DNA from: Labrys sp. KNU-23
GTDB lineage: Bacteria; Pseudomonadota; Alphaproteobacteria; Rhizobiales; Labraceae
Length of the DNA stretch: 64,000 bases
Direction: 5' to 3'
Assembly (NCBI RefSeq): GCF_008330945.1
Contig: NZ_CP043489.1
Coordinates: 5,324,855-5,388,854, forward strand
The translations under genes were made by a program, and so were the position numbers. Position 1 is the stretch's first letter, and every line of letters starts with the position of its first letter. Below the pieces are notes generated by a model, which had not been told where the DNA came from, ran no database searches, and was given only the letters and a program-made list of their open reading frames with translations. This document shows positions 34,630 to 43,214 of the stretch, one piece after another.

Positions 34630-35406
34630 TCAGGGGCGCGCCGGCAGCCAGCTCAATCCCTCGAGCGTACCACGCAACGGCCGGTATTCGGCACCAATCC
34701 ACCCTGGATAGCCGATCCGATCGATATACTCGAACAGGAAGGGGTAATTGATCTCGCCGGTTCCCGGCTCGTGCCGCCCGGGATTGTCGGCCAGTTGCAT
34801 ATGGGCGATGTGGGGAAGCTGGCTTTCGATGGTACGAGCCAGGTCCCCCTCCATCACCTGCATATGATAGATGTCATACTGGAAATAGAGGTTGTCGGAA
34901 CCGACTTCCTCGATGATGGCCAGGGCCTGGCGTGACCGGTTGAGATAGAAGCCCGGCATATCGATCGTGTTGATTGCCTCGATCAACAGGCGCACGCCTG
35001 CGCGCCCAGCCTCGTCGGCGGCGAAGTGCAGATTGTCCAGAAACGTTTCATGGACGAGTTTGGGATCGGCTCCCTTCGGCGGGATGCCTGACAGGCAGTT
35101 CACCTGCGCACAGCCAAGCATCGTGGCGTGATCCAGGGCCAGGGCGACGCTCTCGCGAAACTCCGCCTTGCGGTCAGGCAGGCAGGCCAGCCCTCGTTCG
35201 CCGTCTTGCCAGCGCCCAGGGGGCAGATTGTGCAGCACCAGCGCAAGGCCGCTATCGTCCAGCCGCCGACGCAATTCGTGCCTCTCGAAATCATAGGGAA
35301 ACGGGAACTCCACGCCGGTAAAACCTGCCCGGGCGGCCGCCTCGAAGCGATCATAGAAATCGAGTTCGCTGAAAAGCATCGAGATATTGGCAGCAAAACG
35401 CGGCAT
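34630..35406 (-). CDS. hyi: Hydroxypyruvate isomerase-like TIM-barrel protein
   Basis: A 258-aa AP-endonuclease-2-type TIM barrel, the same length as E. coli Hyi. Family features are the start PRFAANISMLF, GFTGVEFPFPY, the metal-binding EAINTIDMPGFYLN, QYDIYHMQVMEGD, HMQLADNPGRHEPGTGEINY and the final GAEYRP. Hyi interconverts hydroxypyruvate and tartronate semialdehyde; the close relative OtnI acts on 2-oxo-tetronates and cannot be excluded. The start at 35406 lies four bases after the mntR stop codon, so it is probably co-transcribed with that regulator. No glyoxylate genes adjoin it. Confidence 0.8.
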   Translation of the reverse strand: MPRFAANISMLFSELDFYDRFEAAARAGFTGVEFPFPYDFERHELRRRLDDSGLALVLHNLPPGRWQDGERGLACLPDRKAEFRESVALALDHATMLGCAQVNCLSGIPPKGADPKLVHETFLDNLHFAADEAGRAGVRLLIEAINTIDMPGFYLNRSRQALAIIEEVGSDNLYFQYDIYHMQVMEGDLARTIESQLPHIAHMQLADNPGRHEPGTGEINYPFLFEYIDRIGYPGWIGAEYRPLRGTLEGLSWLPARP

Positions 35407-35410
35407 CTGT

Positions 35411-35866
35411 TCAGCCTTTGGCTTTGACGAAACGCGAAAAGGCATCGAGCGTGGCCTTGCTGACGTGGTGCTCGATCCCCTCCGCATCCCGCCGGGCGGT
35501 ATCGGCATCGATACCCAGGGCCAACAGGAAGGCCTCGACGATATGATGGCGCTCGCGGCTGGCCTCGGCCAGCGCCTGGCCAGCCTCGGTGAGGAAGACG
35601 CCGCGATAGGGGCGCTGAGCCACGAAACCTTCGTCCGCCAGCCGTTTCAGCATTTTGGCAACGGTTGGCTGGGCCACGCCGAGGCGGGCGGCGATATCGA
35701 CCTGCCTGGCTTCGCCGCCATCACTGATCAGATCGGCGATCAGCTCGACATAATCCTCGATCAGTTCGAGGCGACGTGCCTCTCGCGCCTGCCGGAAGCT
35801 CTCGACATGCACGACGGCGTCGACCAGGCCAGGTTCGGGGGGTGAAAGCGCAGCGGAACGTTTCAT
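35411..35866 (-). CDS. mntR: Manganese-dependent transcriptional regulator MntR
   Basis: A 151-aa DtxR-family regulator. It has an N-terminal winged helix (ARQVDIAARLGVAQPTVAKMLKRL, about residues 52-75), then the metal-binding dimerisation domain with RHHIVEAFL and EGIEHH. It lacks the SH3-like domain of iron-type DtxR, as MntR does. With Mn(II) it should repress the divergent mntH through the palindrome at 36033-36048. AGGAG precedes the ATG by seven bases. Confidence 0.9.
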   Translation of the reverse strand: MKRSAALSPPEPGLVDAVVHVESFRQAREARRLELIEDYVELIADLISDGGEARQVDIAARLGVAQPTVAKMLKRLADEGFVAQRPYRGVFLTEAGQALAEASRERHHIVEAFLLALGIDADTARRDAEGIEHHVSKATLDAFSRFVKAKG

Positions 35867-36015
35867 GCCGGCTCTCCTGGGTTGATTCCATTATGCATCC
35901 CCGGGGCATCGAGCGATCGGCGCCAACCGGGTCTGCGGCATTGCAAATGCGGGTATGCCCGATCCGCGTGGTCTTATCAATGCCGGCGATGAAATACAGC
36001 CTTGGCGTTTATCCA

Positions 36016-36050
36016 TTGACCAATCTTTAGAGTATAGCATATGCTATATT
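36016..36050 (+). promoter_or_regulatory. mntH promoter with palindromic MntR-box candidate
   Basis: A perfect 16-bp palindrome, TATAGCATATGCTATA (36033-36048), lies 45 nt before the mntH start. It resembles the ATAGC...GCTAT half-site plan of the E. coli MntR box. TTGACC at 36016-36021 is a good -35 element, and the -10 (TATGCT, 36040-36045) would lie inside the palindrome, so a bound regulator would block RNA polymerase. Confidence 0.75.
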
Positions 36051-36092
36051 CATCGACATGAGATGATGCGGAATATCGTGGTGGAGAAGAGC

Positions 36093-37457
36093 ATGGGTGC
36101 GGATGCTGCGGGAGCGGCCTCAGCCGACAAGGCTGGCTGGCGTGTGGGTCCCGATGAAGAAAGGCGGCCAAGTCTCGGGACGTTGAATGCCAGCATTCCC
36201 GTACCGAAGACGGGCTTGTGGTTTCGTCGCTTTCTAGCCTTTCTCGGCCCGGGCTATATGGTGTCCGTCGGCTATATGGACCCCGGCAATTGGGCGACCG
36301 ATATCGCCGGCGGCTCGAAATTCGGCTACACGCTGCTGAGCGTGATCCTGCTGTCGAACCTGATGGCCATCGTGCTGCAGGCCCTGTCGGCGCGGCTCGG
36401 CATCGTAACGGGGCGCGACCTCGCCCAGGCCTGCCGCGACCATTATTCCCGGCCGGTGAATCTCATGCTCTGGTTCGCCTGCGAGCTGGCGATCATCGCC
36501 TGCGATCTGGCCGAGGTCATCGGCACGGCGATCGCCCTAAACCTGCTGTTCGGCATTCCCCTGGTCTATGGTGCCATCATCACGGCCGTCGACGTTTTCC
36601 TGGTGCTCATGCTGATGCAGCGCGGCTTCAGGACGCTGGAAGCCTTCGTGATCGCGCTGCTGGTCGTGATCTTCGGTTGCTTCATCATCCAGATCATCCT
36701 CGCAGCCCCGGCGATCCACGACATCGTCGGCGGGTTCCTGCCGCAGGCCAAGATCGTCACCAATCCCGAGGCTCTCTACATCGCCATCGGCATCATCGGT
36801 GCCACGGTGATGCCGCATAATCTCTATCTGCATTCCTCGATCGTGCAGACCCGCGCCTATGAGCGCACGGAGGAGGGCAAGCGCTCGGCCATCCGCTGGG
36901 CCGTGACCGACAGCACCATTGCCCTGATGCTGGCCCTGTTCGTGAATGCGGCCATCCTGATCACGGCTGCAACCGTGTTCCATCAGAATGGCAGGACGGA
37001 CGTCGAGGAGATCGAGCAGGCTTATCAATTGCTGTCGCCGATGCTCGGCGTCGGCATCGCCTCCACGCTGCTGGCCGTCGCCTTGCTGGCATCCGGTGTC
37101 AATTCGACGGTAACTGCAACGCTCGCCGGCCAGATCGTGATGGAAGGTTTTCTCCACCTGCGCATTCCCGATTGGGCGCGCCGGCTGATCACACGCGGCA
37201 TCGCCATCGTTCCGGTGGTTGCCGTCACCGCTCTTTATGGCGATCAGGGCACCAACAAGCTGCTGGTGCTCAGCCAGGTGGTCTTGTCGATGCAATTGCC
37301 CTTCGCGATCATACCGCTGGTTCGCTTCGTCTCGGACAAGCACAAGATGGGAATCTTCGTCACGCCGATCTGGCTGACGATCCTGTCCTGGGTGATCGCC
37401 GGCGTGATCCTGGTGCTGGATATCAAGCTGCTGGTCGACACCTTCACGGGCGCTTGA
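36093..37457 (+). CDS. mntH: Manganese/divalent metal transporter MntH (Nramp family)
   Basis: A 454-aa proton-coupled Mn(II) importer with about 11 membrane helices. The metal-site motifs are both present: DPGNW in TM1 and MPHNLYLHS in TM6. The ATG at 36093 is chosen because GGAG lies eight bases before it; two ATGs at 36063 and 36066 lack such a site and overlap the operator region more closely. It is divergent from mntR, the classic arrangement. Confidence 0.95.
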   Translation: MGADAAGAASADKAGWRVGPDEERRPSLGTLNASIPVPKTGLWFRRFLAFLGPGYMVSVGYMDPGNWATDIAGGSKFGYTLLSVILLSNLMAIVLQALSARLGIVTGRDLAQACRDHYSRPVNLMLWFACELAIIACDLAEVIGTAIALNLLFGIPLVYGAIITAVDVFLVLMLMQRGFRTLEAFVIALLVVIFGCFIIQIILAAPAIHDIVGGFLPQAKIVTNPEALYIAIGIIGATVMPHNLYLHSSIVQTRAYERTEEGKRSAIRWAVTDSTIALMLALFVNAAILITAATVFHQNGRTDVEEIEQAYQLLSPMLGVGIASTLLAVALLASGVNSTVTATLAGQIVMEGFLHLRIPDWARRLITRGIAIVPVVAVTALYGDQGTNKLLVLSQVVLSMQLPFAIIPLVRFVSDKHKMGIFVTPIWLTILSWVIAGVILVLDIKLLVDTFTGA

Positions 37458-37485
37458 ACCGAGCGCAAGGCATGTGCATTGCCTC

Positions 37486-37527
37486 TATAGCGCCGGCCCC
37501 GGCATCGAAACCGGGTCCGGCGCTATA
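37486..37527. terminator. Strong hairpin between convergent mntH and Sel1-type gene
   Basis: TATAGCGCCGG...CCGGCGCTATA is extended inward by CCCGG/CCGGG with single mismatched bases, giving about 16 pairs around an 8-nt loop. It lies between two convergent genes, so it can serve as a two-way terminator, although the T-tract is weak. Confidence 0.6.
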
Positions 37528-37570
37528 TGATTATCTGCGCCAAAGCGCGCCAGGTTCCTGAAAACGCGGG

Positions 37571-38986
37571 TCAATTCGCATGAACCAGGGCGAGGCGGGC
37601 GAGGCGCTCGGCCGAGTCCTGGGAACCCGCTTTCGCTGCAGCCTCGTAAAACGCTTTCGCCTGGGCCGCATTCGCCTGAGAGGGATCCTTGACGATGGCG
37701 GGGTCATACGTCTCGGCCAAGGCGAACAACGCCCGCGGATCGGTACCGCTGCGATAGGATTCGAGAGCGTCCCTGGCACCAATCACATCGCCGCTGGCCA
37801 GCAACTCGCGCGCCGACTGCACGGCCTGGTCGACCTCGTCCACGGTAATGGCGATGGTGCTGACGCTGCGCGTCGCGCCTGGCGATGCGGGAGCGGGCGC
37901 CGAAGCAGGTGCCGGCGAGGTGACGCTCGGTGCCGGTGTCGAAACCGGGGCTGGCGCCGGCGCCGTGGCAACTTTCGTCTCCGGAGGCGTCAAGGCCGGT
38001 GGCGCAACCAGGCTGCCCAGGGATTGCAGCTTGTCTGGATTGGCCCAGAAGTAGGCACCGACTGCGGCAATACCGGCAGCCAGCAATGCGGAGGCGATCA
38101 AAGCCGGTGGAATCTTGATCTTCGCCCAATTCAACCGCGAAGCGCGGGTATCATTGGCATTCGCTGCTGGATTGACGCCGAAGCGCGTGGTTTTCCGCAC
38201 CGGTGCCGGTAGCGGCGTCGCCGGCTTTTCTTCCTCGACCTGAGGCGCGGGCGAGATCGCGGCGGCGGCATGTCCCGTAGAAGGACCGCTCCTGCTCCGC
38301 TGGTCCAGATCCTGGGGCGGCCCGGCCGTGACGCTCGCCGTCGACATGCGCGGCCGTTCGCGCGAAGGCGGACCACGGAACTCGAAGGCTTCATCGGCCT
38401 CGGGATTCGGCCGCTCGGGCGGCGGCGTGTCCAAAGAAGCCGCTCGCGGCATCTTTGGCGCTTCAACCTGCGCCTTCCTCTCCGTCTCGGGCGCAATTTC
38501 GATGAAAAGCGCTTCGCCGAAATCGAATCCGCTGTCGTCCGAGTTTTCGTCCACTGCCGGCGAGGAAGCCTCTTGCGCGACAGCAGGAGAGGTTGGGGCC
38601 TCGGGCGCCAGCGTAGGTTTTGATTCGGCTTCGCGAGGCGGCACCTCGGCTGGGTGCGGCGCAGGCTCTTTGGGCGGCGATGCCAACGCGACCAAGCGAT
38701 CGAGAGAAGAGGAAGCCGGCTTGACTTCGGCCAGCTTGATTTCCGTCAACTTGGCTTCTGCCGGTTCTGCAACCGTCTTTGCTTCGGCCACACCCGCCTC
38801 ATTGGCCGGCCTGGGCACGGTCAGGCGCGGATCACGGGCCGGCATCGAACCGGCACGCTGCGCCGTGGCGGCGGCCTGCTTTTCTTTCAAAGCATCGGCA
38901 GCCAGGCGCGCATTTTCCATATGGCGCTGAAATGCTTCGCGCACAGCGGCCGCGAGAGCCTCGTCTTTCTTCAGGGGTTCAGCCAT
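37571..38986 (-). CDS. Membrane-anchored Pro/Ala-rich protein with C-terminal Sel1/TPR-like region
   Basis: A 471-aa protein of unknown function. Residues 1-45 are charged and helical (EALAAAVREAFQRHMENARLA). Residues 45-280 are low-complexity Pro/Ala/Glu. One membrane segment follows at about 292-315 (ALIASALLAAGIAAVGAYFW), then a Pro/Ala linker, then a C-terminal domain at about 385-471 with two Sel1/TPR-like helical repeats (VQSARELLASGDVIGARDAL, LFALAETYDPA). The layout suggests a cytoplasmic disordered N-terminus and a periplasmic repeat domain, as in polar or cell-cycle scaffold proteins. Two CtrA-like sites lie upstream. The ATG at 38986 is preferred over an ATG 15 nt upstream. Confidence 0.65.
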   Translation of the reverse strand: MAEPLKKDEALAAAVREAFQRHMENARLAADALKEKQAAATAQRAGSMPARDPRLTVPRPANEAGVAEAKTVAEPAEAKLTEIKLAEVKPASSSLDRLVALASPPKEPAPHPAEVPPREAESKPTLAPEAPTSPAVAQEASSPAVDENSDDSGFDFGEALFIEIAPETERKAQVEAPKMPRAASLDTPPPERPNPEADEAFEFRGPPSRERPRMSTASVTAGPPQDLDQRSRSGPSTGHAAAAISPAPQVEEEKPATPLPAPVRKTTRFGVNPAANANDTRASRLNWAKIKIPPALIASALLAAGIAAVGAYFWANPDKLQSLGSLVAPPALTPPETKVATAPAPAPVSTPAPSVTSPAPASAPAPASPGATRSVSTIAITVDEVDQAVQSARELLASGDVIGARDALESYRSGTDPRALFALAETYDPAIVKDPSQANAAQAKAFYEAAAKAGSQDSAERLARLALVHAN

Positions 38987-39098
38987 ATCGTTCCCACCCA
39001 AACGCTACACGGGCACCCACTGTGACGTGAAAAAAGGCCATCCAGCCGCGAGAGCAGCAAGGATAGCTTCCGGGAGAGTGCCTGCGCAAACAAATTCT

Positions 39099-39114
39099 TT
39101 AACCATTTGTTAAC
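39099..39114. promoter_or_regulatory. CtrA-binding-site candidate (full TTAA-N7-TTAAC)
   Basis: TTAACCATTTGTTAAC matches the full CtrA consensus exactly, and also contains the 8-mer TTAACCAT. A second 8-mer in the other orientation (ATGGTTAA) is at 39161-39168. CtrA is the cell-cycle response regulator of Alphaproteobacteria. The sites are 113 and 175 nt upstream of the gene at 37571-38986, the more likely target, and over 360 nt from panB. Confidence 0.65.
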
Positions 39115-39325
39115 GAAGATGCAGCCTGGGGCTATGAAGTGCCCTGAAAAGTTCACGAATATGGTTAAGGGCGCCGCGATGCGGTAGCGGCCGATACCGC
39201 CTGAGCGTGCTGAAAGATGCCGCCTTGCTTCGCTGCAACCACAAGGCCCAGACCGGCATCGGAACATTTTTCTCCGCTTTACGCGCGGGCGCTTTTGGAC
39301 AATTGCTATGTCGCCTTTTGGCCAA

Positions 39326-39405
39326 GCAGATTCCTCCAGATCGAACCGCTGGCTCAACCTGGAGGAATCTGCAGTATTTCAATCGCTTGCAGATGCCGCG
39401 TCTGC
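39326..39405 (+). repeat. Paired-hairpin element T4 (second hairpin reduced)
   Basis: Hairpin 1 has 14-nt perfect arms (39326-39339 and 39359-39372, starting GCAGATTCCTC). The linker AGTATTTCAATCGCTT is again 16 nt. Hairpin 2 is short: GCAGATG-ccg-CGTCTGC (39389-39405), seven pairs with one wobble. It lies about 130 nt before panB. Confidence 0.75.
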
Positions 39406-39535
39406 ATGGTTTCAGACAATCGCTTTTGTTTGGCGTCCTTGTTTTGTCAGGGAGTCGACGCGGTCTTCCAACCGGTGAGTTACACAAACCGGCGAACCGC
39501 AGCACCGTCCCCTCAGACACCCGGGAGGAATATTC

Positions 39536-40357
39536 GTGTCCGTTCAAAATCAGTCACAACGCGTCACCGCTCCGCAAATTCGCCTGCGAAAGGGCGGAGA
39601 GCCGATCGTCGTTCTGACTTCCTACCATACGCACACGACACGGATCATCGATCCCTATGTCGACTGCATCCTGGTCGGCGACAGTCTGGGCATGGTGATG
39701 CACGGCATGGAAACCACGCTGCCGGTGACGCTGGAGATGATGATCCTGCAGGGCAGGGCGGTGATGCGCGGCTCCTCGCATGCTCTGGTGGTGGTCGATA
39801 TGCCCTTCGGCTCCTATGAGGAGACGCAGGAACAAGCCTTTCGCAATGCGGTGCGCATCATCAAGGAAACAGGCTGCGGCGCGGTCAAGCTCGAGGGGGG
39901 CGAGCGCATGGCCGAGACCATTCGCTTCCTGACCGGGCGCGGCGTGCCGGTGATGGCGCATGTCGGGCTGACGCCGCAATCCATCATGGCCCTCGGCTCC
40001 TTCAAGGCGCAGGGGCGCGAAGAGACGGACTGGGGCCCGATCGAGCGCGATGCCCAACTGGTCGCCGAAGCCGGCGCCTTTGCAGTGGTGCTCGAAGCGA
40101 TTGCCGAGCCGCTCGCCGCCAAGATTTCCGCCAGCATCCCGATCCCGACCATCGGCATCGGCGCCTCGCCGACCTGCGACGGCCAGGTTCTTGTGCTCGA
40201 GGACATGCTGGGGCTCTCAGACCGGGTACCGAAATTCGTCAAGCGTTTCGGCTCTCTCGGCGACCAGATCCGGGAAGCGGTGCAGGGCTATGCCGATGCC
40301 GTGCGCGACCGCAGTTTCCCCGCGTCCGAACATACCTACGGCATGAAGAAGAAATAG
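39536..40357 (+). CDS. panB: 3-methyl-2-oxobutanoate hydroxymethyltransferase
   Basis: A 273-aa enzyme that adds a hydroxymethyl group from methylene-tetrahydrofolate to 2-oxoisovalerate, giving ketopantoate for pantothenate and CoA synthesis. It has the TSYHTHTTRIID start, the Mg-binding VGDSLGMV, and GIGASPTCDGQVLVLEDMLG. The start codon is GTG, supported by GGAGG seven bases upstream. panC is not adjacent. Confidence 0.95.
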   Translation: MSVQNQSQRVTAPQIRLRKGGEPIVVLTSYHTHTTRIIDPYVDCILVGDSLGMVMHGMETTLPVTLEMMILQGRAVMRGSSHALVVVDMPFGSYEETQEQAFRNAVRIIKETGCGAVKLEGGERMAETIRFLTGRGVPVMAHVGLTPQSIMALGSFKAQGREETDWGPIERDAQLVAEAGAFAVVLEAIAEPLAAKISASIPIPTIGIGASPTCDGQVLVLEDMLGLSDRVPKFVKRFGSLGDQIREAVQGYADAVRDRSFPASEHTYGMKKK

Positions 40358-40371
40358 GGCATGGCGTACAA

Positions 40372-40409
40372 CCGCCTGCGCCCTCCCGCTCAGAAGGGCG
40401 CGCAGGCGG
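40372..40409. terminator. Hairpin between convergent panB and amn
   Basis: CCGCCTGCG and CGCAGGCGG pair perfectly over nine bases around a 20-nt loop that holds a further CCCT/AGGG pairing. It lies between the two stop codons, so it can serve both genes. Confidence 0.6.
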
Positions 40410-40415
40410 AAGTCT

Positions 40416-41894
40416 TCATTGGAATGCAACCTCGTTGAAGCTGCGCAGCTTGCGGGAGTGCAATTGGCGCTTATCGGTCTCGCGCAACAGTGCCATGGTC
40501 TCCAGGCCGACCGCCAGATGCTGGGAGACCCGTTCGCGATAGAAGGAATCCGCCATTCCCGGCAATTTCAGCTGGCCATGGAGCGGCTTGTCGGAAACGC
40601 ACAGAAGCGTGCCATAGGGCACGCGGAACCGGAAGCCGTTGGCCGCAATGGTGCTCGATTCCATGTCGAGAGCGATGGCCCGGCTCTGGATGAAAGGCAG
40701 GTTCTGCACCGTGGAGGGACGCAGTTCCCAATTGCGGTCGTCGACGGTGGCAACCGTTCCCGTCCGCATCACCCGCTTGAGGTCGTAGCCGGTCAAACCC
40801 GTGACCCTTCCGACGGCGCGCTCGATCGCGATCTGGATCTCGGCGAGGGCGGGCACGGGCACTTCCCGTGGCAAATCCGCATCCAGCACCTGATCCTGCC
40901 GCAGATAGGCATGGGCAAGCACATAATCGCCCAGCATCTGTGAATTACGCAGGCCCGCACAATGGCCGAGCATCAGCCAGGCATGCGGCCTGAGCACCGC
41001 GACATGGTCGGAGATGTTCTTGGCGTTGGACGGTCCGACCCCGATATTGATCATGGTGATGCCGGAATCATCGGCGCGCTTGAGATGATAGGCCGGCATC
41101 TGTGGCAGGCGTGGTGGATGGTGGCCGGTCATGTCGAGCTGCTGCGTTTCCCCCCCAAGCTCGGTGACGACATTGCCCGGTTCGACAAAGGCCGTGTAGC
41201 CGGACCCTAGCGAGCCCCCTTCACCCTTGGCCAGGATGGTCTGTGCCAGCCGCACGAATTCATCGATGTAGAACTGGTAGTTGGTGAAGATCACGAAATT
41301 CTGGAAATGCCGGGCCGAGGTACCCGTATAGTGCTTCAGGCGCATCAGCGACAGGTCGATGCGCGGGGCCGTGAACAGCGCCAGCGGCTTGGCGCCGTCC
41401 GGCGAGCGCACATCGATGCCGTTGGCGATACGATCATCCATGATGGTGAGATCGGGCACGTCGAAAATCTGCGGCAGGAGGGCAAGGCGCCCGTAGTCGA
41501 GGCCGCTTTCGGCGTGAAAGTCCTCGCCGAGCGCAAAATGGATCGGGATCGGCGTAGAACTCTCGCCCACTTCGACATCCGCACCCGTATTGCGCAGCAG
41601 CAGCGCGATCTGTTCCTCCAGATAGCGGCTGAAGATGTCCGGCCGCGTCAGCGTCGTCGCATAGGTGCCGGTATCGGCCACAAATCCGAACGGCGTGCGC
41701 GCATCGAGCGTGGGAAGGCTCTCGGTGTTGACGCTAACATAGGGGTAATAGGCGCGAACACGATGATCGAAATCCTTGCCTCGGGTAAAAGCCGTAAAGG
41801 CTTCCTGCAGGCGTTTGGTGTTCGCGTCATAGAGCTGCGTGATCGCCGCTACGGCCGCTCTCGCATTGTCGAAGCGGCGGGGCTTAGTAGTCAT
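40416..41894 (-). CDS. amn: AMP nucleosidase
   Basis: A 492-aa enzyme that splits AMP to adenine and ribose 5-phosphate. It has an N-terminal regulatory domain of the Amn type (about residues 1-170) and a C-terminal nucleoside-phosphorylase-like domain with NIGVGPSNAKNISDHVAVLRP, GHCAGLRNSQMLGDYVLAH, and DMESSTIAANGFRFRVPYGTLLCVSDKP. The length fits (E. coli 484 aa). It helps adjust the adenylate pool. Lone gene. Confidence 0.93.
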   Translation of the reverse strand: MTTKPRRFDNARAAVAAITQLYDANTKRLQEAFTAFTRGKDFDHRVRAYYPYVSVNTESLPTLDARTPFGFVADTGTYATTLTRPDIFSRYLEEQIALLLRNTGADVEVGESSTPIPIHFALGEDFHAESGLDYGRLALLPQIFDVPDLTIMDDRIANGIDVRSPDGAKPLALFTAPRIDLSLMRLKHYTGTSARHFQNFVIFTNYQFYIDEFVRLAQTILAKGEGGSLGSGYTAFVEPGNVVTELGGETQQLDMTGHHPPRLPQMPAYHLKRADDSGITMINIGVGPSNAKNISDHVAVLRPHAWLMLGHCAGLRNSQMLGDYVLAHAYLRQDQVLDADLPREVPVPALAEIQIAIERAVGRVTGLTGYDLKRVMRTGTVATVDDRNWELRPSTVQNLPFIQSRAIALDMESSTIAANGFRFRVPYGTLLCVSDKPLHGQLKLPGMADSFYRERVSQHLAVGLETMALLRETDKRQLHSRKLRSFNEVAFQ

Positions 41895-42058
41895 TCCAAT
41901 CTCGAAGCCGCGATGCGGCTCTCCCTTTTCAATCTTCTAGTTCAGCCCAGGTGACATCGCAACGACATCGCAACGCCCAGCCGATGAAATTTCCAGCCGT
42001 GACATGGACTGCAAAGGATTTGGCGCTATAGGGCGTCATCATCGAACGGAGACTCCCC

Positions 42059-42931
42059 ATGTTCGCCAGATATCTGCTCGCTATCGTCGCAATGGCCGTC
42101 CTGCTGCCGGGCTACGGCGTGGCGCAGGAGGCCGAAGGAGTCCGCAAGGCGCAGGTCCTGCAGCAGGCGGTCGAGGCGATGCAGAAGGTGCTGCTGTCAG
42201 GCCCTGCCGTGGCGAACCTGGACAACCGGGCGACGCTGAAGCTTCCGCAAGGCACCGGTTTCGTGCGCCAACCCGAGGCAGGTGCCTGGGCTTCCGCTTC
42301 GGGCTATCCCAGCGATCCCAACCTCTTGGGCATGCTGGTGCCGACCAGCGAACAGAATTGGGTCGTCTTCATCAATTATCGCGCCGGTACGCGTTTCGAC
42401 GATGCCGATGCCCGTGGCTGGAACGCCGACGATCTGCTGGCCCGCCTCAAGACGGCCACGGAAGAAGGCAATGCAGCCCGCGAGAAACGCGGCGAGCCCC
42501 AGATCGAAGTCCGGGATTGGTTGGTCAAGCCGCGCTATGAGGAGATGCAACATACGCTGATCTGGGGGGCGGTCAGCCCAGAAAAAGGCGGAGAACCCGA
42601 TGAAGGCACAGCCAATATCCACGGCTATGCACTCGGCAATGAGGGCTATTTCGAACTGACCCTTGTCTCGCCGGCCGCCGAGGTGCCCTCTTATGTACCG
42701 GTCGCACAGTCGATCCTCGCCGGTGTGCAGTTTACCGCCGGCAATCGCTACCAGGACCCGGCGAAGGGAAAGGTTGAAACGCGACCGCTCACCAACCTGA
42801 TAACCGCTACTCCTCCCGGTCTCTGGGCCACGGCCCTTGCCTATCTCAAGGCGAACTGGCTGTGGCTTTTGGCGGCCCTCCTGGTACTGGCCGTTCTCGC
42901 CGGCAGCGGGTTGCGGGCCCTGAGGCGATGA
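42059..42931 (+). CDS. DUF2167 family membrane protein
   Basis: A 290-aa protein with a cleavable signal peptide (about residues 1-22, ending YGVAQEA) and one C-terminal membrane helix (about residues 260-282, LWLLAALLVLAVLAGSGL) followed by basic residues. Between them lies the DUF2167 domain: LPQGTGFVRQPEA, NWVVFINYRAGTRFDDADARGWNADDLLARLK and RPLTNLITATPPG. The domain should face the periplasm. No function has been assigned to the family as far as I know. Confidence 0.8.
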   Translation: MFARYLLAIVAMAVLLPGYGVAQEAEGVRKAQVLQQAVEAMQKVLLSGPAVANLDNRATLKLPQGTGFVRQPEAGAWASASGYPSDPNLLGMLVPTSEQNWVVFINYRAGTRFDDADARGWNADDLLARLKTATEEGNAAREKRGEPQIEVRDWLVKPRYEEMQHTLIWGAVSPEKGGEPDEGTANIHGYALGNEGYFELTLVSPAAEVPSYVPVAQSILAGVQFTAGNRYQDPAKGKVETRPLTNLITATPPGLWATALAYLKANWLWLLAALLVLAVLAGSGLRALRR

Positions 42932-43092
42932 AAACCGCCAGGGCCCGCCATGCACCACGATTTGGATCATAGCGCATGTCATGCCCGAGAATACCGAGAT
43001 TTAATCTCGGTTTGGCTGGCTGAGAGCGCTGTTTGCTTGACGGCAGGGGGCTGCTCCTCTACGCCGAAATCACATCTCGCGCCAGCGCGAAC

Positions 43093-43195
43093 CAAAGCGT
43101 TTTGCGATTTGATGGAATCCCCTCGAATCGCAAAGACGCGTCCAACCAAAGAGTTCAGGGCAAAAGGGCGTTTTGCCACGACGCGCTTTGCTCCA
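43093..43195 (+). repeat. Dispersed two-stem intergenic repeat, copy R2
   Basis: AAAGCGTTTTGCGATTTGATGG begins a stem (TTTGCGATT with AATCGCAAA), then AGACGCGTC and a second, less regular stem ending GCGCTTTGCTCC. It matches 46705-46805 and 62692-62898 in the same orientation and 5801-5925 in reverse. It ends about 20 nt before the start of the TPR gene. Confidence 0.8.
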
Positions 43196-43214
43196 GAGGA
43201 TACGAGCCGGGTCT

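Larger units (their letters stand above)
39002..39535. other. Intergenic region with CtrA-like boxes and paired hairpin
   Basis: This 534-nt gap between the divergent Sel1-type gene and panB has no believable ORF. It contains two CtrA-like sites (39099-39114 and 39161-39168) near the Sel1-type gene and the paired-hairpin element T4 (39326-39405) nearer panB. The ORFs that cross it on both strands lack protein-family features. Confidence 0.5.

Noticed and set aside
31915..34935. 1006-aa open frame on the plus strand
   Set aside because: It lies opposite the PEPC-like gene and part of hyi. It has no domain, no ribosome site, and shadow-type composition.
39110..39547. 145-aa frame in the panB upstream region
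   Set aside because: It crosses the CtrA-like site and the T4 hairpins, has an unusual Arg/Cys-rich composition and no ribosome site. The regulatory features explain the region better.
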